Source: Phoronis australis
Lineage: Eukaryota > Phoronida > Phoronidae
Reading direction: 5' to 3'
DNA length: 64,000 nucleotides
NCBI GenBank assembly: GCA_002633005.1
Contig: NMRA01000088.1
Location: forward strand, 443,074 to 507,073
This document shows positions 27,152 to 38,832 of the stretch, in pieces (within the stretch, counting starts at the first letter, position 1; each line of letters opens with the position of its first letter). The notes beneath the pieces are model-generated. The model saw only the letters and a list, made by a program, of their open reading frames with translations. It was not told the DNA's origin and did no database searches. Both the position numbers and the translations under genes were made by a program.

Positions 27152-27397
27152 AAACAATCAGTGTCTTTTTAAAAGCTTGCGTTACAATTTGCTGTATGAA
27201 GTTTTTAACTAAAACAATCAGTGTCTTGTTAAAAGCTTGCGTTACAATTTGCTGTATGAAGTTTTTAACTAAAACAATCAGTGTCTTGTTAAAAGCTTGC
27301 GTTACAATTTGCTGTATGAAGTTTTTAACTAAAACAATCAGTGTCTTGTTAAAAGCTTGCGTCACAATTTGCTGTATGAAGTTTTTAACTAAAACAA
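27152..27397. repeat. 60-bp minisatellite, about four copies
   Basis: Four head-to-tail copies of a 60-base unit are present, with only a few differences: TCTTTTTAAA in copy 1 versus TCTTGTTAAA in the others, and CGTCAC versus CGTTAC in copy 4. Because 60 is a multiple of three, repetitive open frames appear on both strands; they are by-products of the repeat. High identity implies recent expansion or gene-conversion-like turnover. Confidence 0.95.
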
Positions 27398-29420
27398 AGT
27401 AGAATGGGACCTTTAATTTATTTTTGCTGTCACAATGCGTCACTTACTTTTGGACAAAATACAGGGTACAAAATGCATGGATGTGACTCGATAAAACAGC
27501 TTAAATCTAGAACAGTATGTTTTTGAAAACCTAAACAGAAAGACTTACACAATCAGTACTGGAGTTTCTTTTGAATTATTGATTAGTTCAGGTTTCGTTA
27601 TGACAAGATTAGCTCCCTTGTCCGCGAAGCGTGTTTGGCAATAGTTACACGTAAGAAGGCCAGAATACGTTGGAAAACCATGAGCTGGTCCTCATAGAAT
27701 TTAACGTTTTAAAAACGTTTGAAACACGATTTTGTTTCCCTGAATGGAATGCTGGAACAGAGACGTGGACAATGTCCTTTTCCTTAGTATTAGCACGTTC
27801 TCCTGTTCCTTTGTTGTGGATGTTATAAAAATTTAATAGACGTCAAGTCCTGTCAAGACACAACTCATAATCACTATCTCTGGAATATAAAAACTCCTTT
27901 TTACGATCTATTACAAAAAACCTTCGTTAGCATTTCTATACGTCTCAGTTGGAGTACACACGCTATTAAAGTTAACCCTTCACATATGTTATATAAGTAA
28001 AGCGATGAGTATTAATATGGCCAATTTTATCCCTTTACCAAAACATAATTGCCGTGTCCCGAGGCTGTGTTTTGAAGATACCTTTCGAAAGCCCTCGGAT
28101 ATTCTCGCGGCTGAATGCGGTCTGGCAAAATATCGCCAGAGGTATAAAACCATTAGGCCCCCGAGACGAAGAAGGGTAGTAATTTACCAACTTCCATCGC
28201 GTGGACTTCGACCATTCGATAATACTCCCCGCAGCGTTTCGCATAATGTCCGTGAATGGTGAAAGATAAGCTTTGAAATTATATTCAAAACTGCCAATTA
28301 CAAAAGATTTGCTGACCGACCATTATGGCTTTCCCATTGAAGAGAAAATTATGTTCGCTAGCAGTACGATAGTCACTGCTATCTCTTTTTCTGCGACTTA
28401 ATTTTCTGTCTCTGTTGAATGTTTTATAAATGCGGTAGAGGTGTTCATTTTCTAAACAAGCTCTACAGTCCATACAGATCAACAAAAAACAACAGAATTT
28501 TTTTAATTCAAACAAGAGTATGCATAGCCTTAATTATCCAAGGGACCCTTCACAATTATCGCTATTTTCACAAGAGTTCAAACTGTGCACTTCACCCTCT
28601 CTCCCTACACGCGAAAGTGTACAAAATTCGCGATATTTTTCTTAGGTCTTTCTACCTGTTAAACTGCAACAAGAGTGCTTCAAAGTTAAATGGTAGTTTT
28701 GATTTCTGCAGTGACGTGGTATAAAATTAAAAGCACTATTTTCCAACAATTCGTATTTTGTTTTTTCCTAGTTGGTTCTTGGCGGTCTGGTAAACGTTGT
28801 ACCAGACGTGCGCAGGCCGCGCATGTGTGTGTTAGGTGTTTTAGCCATTTTTGAAAGCCGGGAAAATAACAAGTTATTATGGAGAAAGCCTTTGCCCAAA
28901 TTTTCGTCTCTCATAGGTGCATTCAGGGCCAAATCTCAAGGAGAGGGTACTCGACTGTCTTTCACGGGTATGCATCTGAAAGAATAGGATATTCATCAAT
29001 TTTACATCAATCTTCTAGTAAACTATTCAAAGCATTTTACTGCATAAAAGGTCCAGTGCGAGCCTCTGTGAATATTACAATTCCTTTGACGCTCCGTTTC
29101 AATGGCGTAAGTGAAATTTAACTTCATCAGTAAACCCATGCAGGTTGGAGGATGCCGATTTGTTGGTGTAAACTTCGTTTGCCCTCAACTCGTAGTTTAC
29201 GGGCGACTGTTCTGTAACATCGCACAAAAGAAATGATTTTTTCAAACTTTGACGTGTGAAATAGTTTTACTGTCGTTCGTGGGAACAGAAAACTACATCT
29301 CGTCCATCAGTATATTTCCCTGATATTTCCTGGGTTAATATTCTTGAAAATACTATGGATTTATGTTGCAGCTTCTCTTGTTAACACACTGAAACTTTTA
29401 TGATGCGCATGTGCAATTAT
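27398..29420. other. Gene-free stretch
   Basis: No gene supported. An 85-codon plus-strand frame at 28005-28262 is rich in arginine and proline towards its end but is not recognisable, and an opposing frame covers the same bases. Confidence 0.45.
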
Positions 29421-29570
29421 AACGTTTAACTTCCTCTTGTATTTTAACGTTTAACTTCCTCTTGTATTTTAACGTTTAACTTCCTCTTGTATTTTGACGT
29501 TTAACTTCCTCTTGTATTTTAACCTTTAACTTCCTCTTGTATTTTAACCTTTAACTTCCTCTTGTATTTT
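29421..29570. repeat. 25-bp minisatellite, six copies
   Basis: Six consecutive 25-base units each contain TTTAACTTCCTCTTGTATTT. Units 1-3 start AACG, unit 4 starts GACG, and units 5 and 6 start AACC, a pattern that records stepwise spread of variants along the array. The sequence is non-coding. Confidence 0.95.
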
Positions 29571-32500
29571 GTCTTACTACCTGTTTCACACAAGCATCAC
29601 AAAACGTCAGAAAACGCAATTAAGCAACGTAAACGATAAACTGGGGATAAACTGGGCGCTTTTTCAAGATTCTTCTCTGATTGTCTCCCTTGTACATGTA
29701 ACTATTTACTGTTTCTATGACTCGAATCTAAAGACAACACCCCGGCGAATCTGGGGACAGCGCGTGAGTCTTGAAATAGTGGTATTTTATCTTGCCTCGT
29801 TATGTTTGTTGGAGTTTCGTTGCCATAGAAACCAAGAAAACTATTGTGACATGAGAGGACAGGGTTTTGATCTTCAAAATTAAGGAAGTGGAGTATTCAT
29901 CACTTACGATACAAAACATTAAAAGGGTCATACAAACTTTTCTCAAAATGAACGTGAACTGAGATTTCGTGTCTTTTGCCATAAAACAAGTAAAAACGTA
30001 GTTTTAATAGCTGAGCTATTTTAATCAAAATGCAAATCAACATTCCCTTAATCCCCTGCCAATCATTGGTACGTTATTCTGGCAGCTATAAATATATTTG
30101 TTGTTCTTAGCGCGAATGCAAACAGCGTTTGTATCCGAACCACAGTAAAGAGGGCAAAGTTAATAGGTGCAGTGGTTGTTACCAGTGTTTGGGAATACAC
30201 AAATTAGCTCATTGTGGTAGTTCACTTACAGAGGGCACGTACAATGCCTGTGTTAAGAAGTTATAATTCGTGATAAAACGCGTAACTTGATTTAAGCTGA
30301 TGTTAATCCTTTATGAAAATATTGAGGCATCACGACTCACTTGAGAACAACTAATTCCTCCAAACTAGACCCTGTTGAGGCCTGTCACCGAAAATGTTAA
30401 AGCAACCCTCTCATTGTTGGTTATTAAGTCCAACATATTTCTTGTACGCGCGGTTGCATTTTTCGTGACAGTTTCGTGACATTGCAAATTTCAGTTTGGA
30501 CATTGTGATGTAATATGGCGCGAAGTGGCGCGTGAGATTAGCAGTGTTTTCTTACGGGTGTAAAGTAACTGTAATGGCCACGGGTCGAGGTGTCGGCGAA
30601 GAGAATGATTTTCTGAGACCGGTCTCTTCGTGGAATCGAATCTGCAACCCCCGCGGTCGCAGTCCAACGCTTTGCTGGTGGCGCTGAAAACCCCACACCA
30701 TAAATGGTAGAGCGCATTTCACTGGTGAAGATCCTGAACTTGATTTCAACGAATGTCTGACAGACAACGACAACAATGGGGTATTTGAAAAATCACTAAA
30801 ACACAACGGATTTTGTTGTCGTTTTGTAGCTCTGGTCAAATCTAATAACTGCAAGCGCTCCATCCTATCCACGAATGTATTTTCAACAGTAAAACCGATA
30901 ATGTCCCATTAAAATAATACCTTATTTGATACCAAGTATAAATTCAAGAAGTTAAATATTAAACATGAGAAAACGGATTCTGTTGTCCACAATTTTTTTA
31001 AATAGTATGATACTACTAGTTTTAAGCCCACGTTTAAAGTTGATTTTAGCTAGTCTTCTGTAACAACTTAAACTGGTTCCTTTTATTGAAAAAATTAATT
31101 CAGCTCTTTAACAAACTGTGTGTTTCCCGTTGTAGGTCTTGGTTTAGACTTTGTAAAGCTGTGACATTTTAGGCGAACAGAGCCTAGATTGATATTTCTG
31201 GCATTAGTCTGCGTTTCGCGGGAATGACTGCTTATGTCCATCACCAATGGGGCCATAAGGATTTTCCTTTAGTTTTACTTTTGTCAAAATATTTTTCACA
31301 GATGCGTGACCGTCGTGATGTCGTCGCTCCGTAGAACAATGTATAGTGCAATGGAAAAGCCACAATACTTCTGGGTAATAACTTTTGTTTGTAATTCTGA
31401 CTCATGGATTCATATTGCATGAGTATCAATCGCTGATCTCAGCCACCAGACGGTACTGTTTGCTCTAGGGTCAGGCCTCATGTATACTAATGATCAAGCA
31501 ATGGCCCCGGGGTTCATAGGCTTTTATCTGTCTCCGTATGTGAACGAGAGTGAATCTCTTTGTGTAGTGAAAACTGCGTCTTGTCAATCGTGGATGGGAG
31601 ACGTTACTGACGATGCTGGGGACATCTAAATTGTATATTTGCTGGGGAGTGATTTTTTCTGAATTCAAAATCACTTGCATCCGTATATCGTTATACATCC
31701 GTCAATATTTAACGATTTTTGCCAGATTTTTCTAAAATGAATGTTGGGCAACTTCTGAATATGATTTTAAAATTCGTATTAATCTCGAAAAAATTGGGGG
31801 AGGTTTCGCTTGATGTTAGTATAGCTGGGTGAAGGGGACATTCATGTTCTTGGACAGGGGGAATTGATATACGCATTTCATAAATGATTGGAAATCGTGC
31901 AGCGCAGCTTCACGAGCTTACCACGTTTGTAAGCGAATTGTGGAAATTAAAACTGAACTCGTATCTAGCCTGTAAAATTCAATATATAGGACGACATATT
32001 TCTCTGTTGTTATTCCACAATTTCGTCGATCTGTAATTGGAAATACTGCAGCCACGCACCAGAAAATTGTTGAAACAGAATTTGCCACTTACGCATCAAA
32101 GTCGTTAAATATTTTTCGCGAATTACACATCGATTCTGATGAATTGCGAATGCGTTTACTCGAATTGGAAGCGCAACTTTAGCCGCCACAAAACCAACAC
32201 TTGAATTATTGGCTATGAAGCCACTACTTAGAACAGATTGGAGGTATTTTTACTGTAGTCCCTTTTTTGTCTCTTTGTTAATTAGACTTAAGTTAAAGTG
32301 GAAGCGAAAGAGAATAAATATAATAATCGCGGTGTTATAGACCGCATTGATAACTGAACACTAATTACGAGTAATCCCCCATTTACTGAAAATGCATTTC
32401 ATCCATAAAACAATTAGGAATCTAATCACGAAACACAGTTTCATGTCGAATTGATGAATTGTTTAAACAGAATTTTCTGCACAACTCGTATTTTTCGCAC

Positions 32501-35500
32501 AACGGAAACAAAAGCGTGCGGTCACATTTTTTGTACAGCTGAGTTTAAACCAGTTATGGAGGTAATCCCCGCCTTCTACTGAATACTGTGCTGCGATTGG
32601 TTGATATTTAACATAGTGACATACATAGGACATAATGCAAGTGTCGCTTTTGCAACTGCACACTTTCACTGAATATTAGAAAACAGAAATGGATAAATGG
32701 TTTTAAGACGTGTAATGCTCCGATATAAGCGTATTGTGGAGACGTCATTCAATACTTGGTTGTGTGTGAGTGTGGTTTATTTGTAAACCTCGCTTGGCAT
32801 GAAACAAGATTTGTCGTGGTGAAAGGTCTGACAATCGCAGTGTCGCCAAAGTGCCCATCTCGTAACAAGCACGACTCTAAAGAAGAATGGAGTTAAAGAG
32901 TGAAAGCAGACGATACTCTTGAGTACCCGCCCTCATCCAATCACAAGTCTCCAATTCATTGTATCCGTGACACGCCGGAGGCTATTGATAAATTTCAATA
33001 GGCGGACGAATTTGATTTGCTGCTTGAGTGAAGAGTTAAATTCCCAACGTGAATGAGAAGAACCTGTTTGCTTGTTAGTTGTCCTGTATTACGCGAGGAC
33101 CATTGTTTTTGGGAGTCACTCTGAGAATCCCTGGAGTACTTGATGATACGCCCTAGGACACTGAAAGGATATCCATAGCTGGCGGTCAAACGGACTAGAT
33201 GTTCCCGCGGCACAGTGGGCATTTCTGACCATTGCGTACCCTAAATGGCCCAACTGAGTCCTCATCGTAACAGAGATTTACAAGAAACCTACAAGAGTAA
33301 AGGACGACCATCATCTGCAGATTACGCAAGCCACACGAAAGTCGACGACATGCCTTCCGCATTTGGAGCCGTGGATTCAGAGGTGTTTTTTGTATTCAAT
33401 ATTGTCCATGTTACTTTTTGCCCTTCGGCGATCATCCATTGTATCCTTCGCACTTCATAGAGCCAGTCAATTTTCCATGTTTAATTGTTAAGTCGCTTGC
33501 TTCATACAATATGATCGCTTTCAATGAATGATTTTGCTCGAAGCGAGAAAACCGTCTCGAATTCATAACCATGGCTGGCCATGAATCGCAAGGGCCGCGG
33601 GTATTTGTGGTATCGTATAAAACATTTCCCGTTAAACTGAGCGAAAACATTTCGCCTTTCATTCCTTACGCTTGGACGTTCGTGACTTTGGAGCTCTGGT
33701 AGAAAGTGCTTTGGTTAATGGTCGTTTACATTCTAAAGCGTGCTGGTTCGTAGGGAGAATATAACCCGTCGGATCCGCTTTGTTATTTTTACGTCCTTCA
33801 CGGAATAATGGGAGTTCGACGAGATTGAAGCGGCTTATGAAATTTCCTGCGTCTTTGTAGCAATGGCTGAACAGCGGTAACGTAGATTTTTTAAAGTTAG
33901 ACTCTAATTATTTTGCACCCCTTGATGTGTACATCGAGTATGTCTCAACTAAAGCTCAATACACGCAAAAATAACATGTTTGTCAAGAGTTAAACGTTTC
34001 TTATTACCTTCTCTGTACTAAATGTGTTCCTTTTGTACTTTCGACTTCCAAATGTTTCGGTTGGTCATCGATGAAAAGAGACAAAATGATTTGTACGCTC
34101 AAATTCTATGTCGATTTTATTACACACGTAGTTTCGATGTTCCGTGGACCCTATGCCTACACACAGATGTTGTTCCATTTTTGTAATAATTTTAGATCCA
34201 TTATTAATTTCAAGACGTTCTATCACTTGCCACCATTAGCACTACACGACTATAAATTGGCTTATGAGAAATTTGTTTTTGTATTGTTCATGATATGGAT
34301 TCGATGAAATTGTTGTTTGCAAATTTTTGTGTCCCAAAGGCAAGTCAACAAGTGACAGTATATTAATTCCGGTGGTTGAATCACAACGTATAGAACTGTT
34401 CAATTGACTCGATATTTCACACCACACCTTTCGACGCTTTCAAGCTAAAACTCTCGTCATGACGATGAAGAACGGCGAAGCGGGTATAATTTCCTAGCTA
34501 ACCCCACCTTAATTTCCCAAATAGTTCCGTTTTATTGTTAGTGCACGACTGTTTGTCATGTTTACCTGTAATTACATCGGATTGTGATCAGTTGTTGCCT
34601 TTCAAGGAGAGATGGTAATTCGCTATTCGTAACTTTTAAATGGCAATGCATGCAGCGTTCAAAACAACCCTTTTCAAAGGATACATTGAAAGTGTGGAGA
34701 ATTACCACTGACTTTGCTGGTACTTCAAGACTGAAGATTTCGGAGTCTTGTATAATCCCCGGAATTTTCTTGCTGTTCTTTAGAATTTACTTGTACGACC
34801 CTGACCAAGTGTACGGTATAAACTTCACGTCGCATTGTGCAGATTGTGCAATTTTCACCGGAAAGTTATTCAAAACTTAACGAAACAATTATTTATTTGT
34901 TGCACATCGTTGTTTTTCTCCTGTCCTATAATTCTTTGTTCAGAATTATTTTCATCGATGGATTTGGCTCACGAGGGATACGTTTTGAGTTTTAACTAAA
35001 AAAATTATTACATCTATTACGTCTGCGCAAATTCGACATCTTCTGACCTTGACGAACGGTCACTAAACAGGAACGATTCATAACGGAGCTTTAGCAGAAC
35101 AGGACCACAAGTTGGTTATGTATTACGATTTTAAAACTGTGTGCCTGGATTTTGTGTCGGCTGAAGACGAGTTAAGCTAACGAAACTTTATTACATTGGC
35201 GTCAGCTATTTTCATTTCTTTAAAAATGTCTGCGTGCCTTGGTAACTGTTTCTTACACATATCAATCGGCCATAATATACAGAATTGCATAAAATATACT
35301 ATAGTGTTTTATTTTATATTATAAACTATAAGACAGATTTTGTTCAAGCAAGCGTCATTTTACTTTTACGTCACCGCAATTTGTCTTCTTAGAGTTGTTT
35401 AATTTTTTGAAATGACGTTCGTGCTAGAACTGTCAATGAAACAAGGGTGTTATTGTTAGACTAACTCCAACGCGGTTAGTCGAGCGGAATCTATTCACAT

Positions 35501-35617
35501 GTAATTTGCACCGTTAGAGGCCTGAAGTTTCGACCTCCACGAAGCCGACAGAGTCACAATTTTCATTTTTGGTCGAATATTAAATTTCATGCTTTAACGT
35601 TTACTCTTCTCTTGCAG
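29571..35617. other. Gene-free stretch upstream of the first secure AP-2 exon
   Basis: No family-level coding signal is seen. A tRNA-like remnant lies on the minus strand at about 30620-30690. The last 30 bases before 35618 form the pyrimidine-rich acceptor of the first secure AP-2 exon. Most of this is probably the intron before that exon. Confidence 0.45.
30620..30690 (-). repeat. tRNA-like remnant, possible SINE head
   Basis: Read on the minus strand, this segment contains AAGCGTTGGACTGCGA followed by GGTTGCAGATTCGATTCC. That resembles the D-arm, anticodon-arm and T-arm (B box) order of an arginine-type tRNA. The T-stem does not pair cleanly, and I find no matching acceptor stem or good A box, so it is not an intact tRNA gene. 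A tRNA-derived SINE fragment or tRNA pseudogene fits best. Confidence 0.3.
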
Positions 35618-36064
35618 GACCGGCGTGATTTCCCCGTGCCAGGAAGCCTGGCATTGGTCACTAGCACACCATCCGGAAGTAGTTTCTCGTCCCCAGCTCA
35701 ACAGCGGCTATCTCACCACCCCGCCGGGGACTTCCAACCGCCATACTTCCCACCCCCCTACAACCACCTTCCTCCTCAACAGACGGTGGACTTCGGCCAC
35801 CACCATCCCCTGAACGCAGATCCTTACTCGCCGTTCCCGCCCCATCCTTCCACCCAGTCGTACCCGCAGCTCTCGCATGTGGACAGGCGCGACCCGAGGC
35901 GAGACGATCCCCTTCAGGGCTTGATACCGCCCTATCCCACGGACCCCTATATGCGTACGAGAGATATGAGCATCATGCCAAGACATCTGCCCGATCACCA
36001 CGCGATGGAGCTCATGCACAGTTCCGGACTACCAGCGCTACCTAGTGTGGATAGTGACATTCAG
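35618..36064 (+). CDS. TFAP2: Transcription factor AP-2, first secure coding exon (activation region)
   Basis: This exon encodes 149 residues of the N-terminal region of an AP-2 family transcription factor, a nuclear sequence-specific activator that in animals works in ectoderm, epidermis and (in vertebrates) neural crest. It starts DRRDF after a CTCTTCTCTTGCAG acceptor, where vertebrate AP-2 has DRHDG, and ends in CAG before GTAGGC; both ends are phase 0. Residues 39-48 hold the family's DFQPPYFPPPY-type PY motif, and residues 88-96 hold the DPRRD-type conserved patch. The exon is rich in Pro, His, Tyr and Ser and clearly GC-richer than its flanks. An upstream exon supplying the initiator Met is required. 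Family assignment is very secure; the paralogue name is not, since invertebrates usually have one AP-2 gene. Confidence 0.93.
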
Positions 36065-38781
36065 GTAGGCACAAAAAGATGGATACCGACAACAGTTTAT
36101 TCCATTGTTCATTGATATTAATATTAAAACGGCAATCGGGGAATAAACGATTTTGGCTTTTGACAAAAGTAGAGCTCGTAAAAACGCAGGTAATTGACGT
36201 GTTGTACACCACGAATTTTATAGATGGAAAACTTCCACTTTAGCTAAACTTAAGAGATTTTCGGATCTGAAGTTTATTAAACACGTCTGTAGCAGTTATA
36301 ACGGAAACCATAGTTAATTGTCAGCTGAAATAGCTTGTGCGCAGATGTCATAGCACAGATGACGAGTCAATATAGTCGACCTATTGTTATGGATATGGAA
36401 TAGGTTAGAATTCGCGGAAATTCTATTTCAGCTATATTCCGTAACAGATGTCATTATATATTCCCCCTGTTTAAAAATGCATAATGTTTGGTTTTCGATG
36501 AAATCAACAGACCTCCAGTATCTCTCATTGAAGGGAACCGAGTTAGAAAGAATATGTGTATTCTGTGTGGATTGTATTTACGTGTGCTATCATTTCGTAT
36601 ATTGATCTCACCTCTCTTTACAATATCAGCGAAGTGGAACGGTACTATTTGATCTGATGTAAATGTCAGATTGTTTTCTTACACCTGCGCGAGATCTTAC
36701 GTATTGTATGCAATCAAGTTAGTGCGGTTTCTTATAATGTCACATTCCACAGTCCGTGAGAGTCTCTTTGATGGGCGGATTGCCAAGAATTTTCCCTATT
36801 ATCAAGTGGTCCAAAATGTGATTGGTTCAGAATTTCGGCAAAGGTTTATTCAAAACAAAACTATTTGTCTGCGTGAAGTTACTTGTGCGGAATGATGACA
36901 TCGTTAAAACATTTTCAAGAAAAACACCAGAGCTGTGGTAGAAAAAATAAAAAGAGATGATTTAGCTTAAATAATCGAAGTACATGCGAAAAGCGGCGTT
37001 TCTATCAGGCACCACTCAAGGCACGTTGCACCGATAAACAGCACGGCTGCTTTGGATTAAAACGTTGAACTTTCATTGTGTTCGCATAACGTCCTGGGCG
37101 ATGATTCCACAGCGTCCAATGCAATGCATCTCGGATGTAGGAAATACAGCGTGTTGATAGAACGGATTTTTGTACCTGACCAAATCACGCATTTGCTGAC
37201 TCAGGGTTGCGTCAGTAACAATGTACGGTTTGAACATGCTGCGCTCATAACGCAAACAAGAAATCTCTGTGTTACTTTGATATAAGCTACTTGCCATTAC
37301 GTAATCAGTGTTGATGACAGTGCTGCATTTATTTTCTCTTGGTCTCCAAATATATTTTTATATTCATTGCTGGTATTACTTGGATATAATGAACAGGCAC
37401 AAAACATAAGACCAATTAGTTACGACTCGTGAGATATAATTCATTACACTAAGGATTGCAAAATGCGAAGGCGTTGAATTTTACATCACGATTAGAAACG
37501 AAATAGCTTAAAATAGCAGTCGTTGTTGACACAAAAGCGTTGTGCATTCTGGCATAAATGAAATGCAACCTTAGAGATTCAATGTGCCACCATCTTGTTT
37601 TCAAAAGGAACTGCGTCACGGTTGACTGAAGACGTAGAAAAACAAAATGAATAAAAACCAAGGCAAACAACACGGGCATGACAGTAAAAACAAATCAGAG
37701 AACACTCGATAATAACACGTTTGAGTAACAATAGATGACCTCCACCGCAGATCTCGGTGCAAATTCACTAAACACGAGACTCTCAGCTCTTGTCCCTGTT
37801 AATTCCGACACCTGAAACCGCGCTTGTTAAAAAAGTCTGTTGATTAAGTCATTTCTCATATTGAATCAGGTGCTTAGTCAACAATGACAAGGAATTAGGT
37901 TATATACTCTAACCAAAGCCGGGGTGACCGAGGGGTCATGGTCTTTAAACACGGATGACATTCGCAAATGTTTCTCCGAGGAGATAATCCTGAAAATGGA
38001 AAATGATCGACTTCCAACCACAGGGGCTCTGTTGCACGTGCTTGGTTCCTGATCTCATATCTTGAAAGGCTTTTGCGTTCTGCTGATGTGAATATAGTTA
38101 CAGCTCATGGAGCCAAATTATTCAAATATACTCTTTCATTTCACTTCTCTGGTACGTAATCCAAATGGTGCTCTTTCAAAGTAACATCGACATTTTCATA
38201 GTGAACGAAATTCAATTTCGAATTTCTAAGTCTAGTTTTTCAATTTCTGGTTGTATACCAACAAAATGGCTTCCACAATTGAGTAGCACTGAACTTCATT
38301 ATTGATGAAAAGTCGATACTGAGAAACTTGCATACACACGTGGCTGCAACTAGAAAATGCTCATATTTTAGTGATGCCCTATGAGGGTTTTGAAAATCAC
38401 CAGTCGAGGGACATCACTAAAACAGGATTATTTCGTAACTCACAGCTGTCTACGTGTTTCCTTTTTGACGGTAATTATATAAAGTAAAGTTTCAATGCTG
38501 TTCAATTGTGGCGGCCATTCTGTTAGTACACTACCAAAAATCTAAAAGCGATTTCGAAAATTCTGTGTTTATTCTAAATTGTTTGTGTGTGCATTTGAAA
38601 GCATCATTTGGTCACACGTTCAAACTAGATTGGTTTGCGGTCAAATTCTTGTTATAAAGTTTCCATGAAAAGACATAGCAGGAAGTATCTTTAAGTCAAA
38701 ATTGATTCATTAACTTATAAGCAAATATCCATGGGCGCTAAATTTGTGAATCCAATGAAACTTCTTACTCGTGGTTTCTAG
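36065..38781 (+). other. AP-2 intron (2717 bases)
   Basis: GT-AG intron with GTAGGC donor and a TTTCTAG acceptor. It contains no supportable gene; short frames such as 36384-36605 and 36671-36895 are unrecognised. No clear repeat element was seen. Confidence 0.7.
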
Positions 38782-38832
38782 GTTACTGACGAAGCAAGGC
38801 ATGAGATCGGGAGTCCAGATAGTGACAACGAG
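38782..38832 (+). CDS. TFAP2: AP-2 small exon 3 (51 bases, frame-neutral)
   Basis: Seventeen codons reading VTDEARHEIGSPDSDNE lie between a TTTCTAG acceptor and a consensus GAG|GTGAGG donor. Both ends are phase 0, matching the exon before and the exon at 45094. The sequence is acidic, like the region just before the KKG motif of vertebrate AP-2 proteins. Since its length is a multiple of three and both phases are 0, skipping it would leave the frame intact, so it could be a cassette exon. It is too short for homology alone; support comes from phase, splice sites and position. Confidence 0.7.

Noticed and set aside
27150-27443. Repeat-containing 97- and 68-codon frames on both strands
   Set aside because: They are produced by a 60-bp minisatellite whose unit is a multiple of three.
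30552-30872. 106-codon minus-strand frame
   Set aside because: It overlaps the tRNA-like remnant, and its GLRPRGLQIRFHEE stretch is what translated tRNA/SINE sequence looks like.
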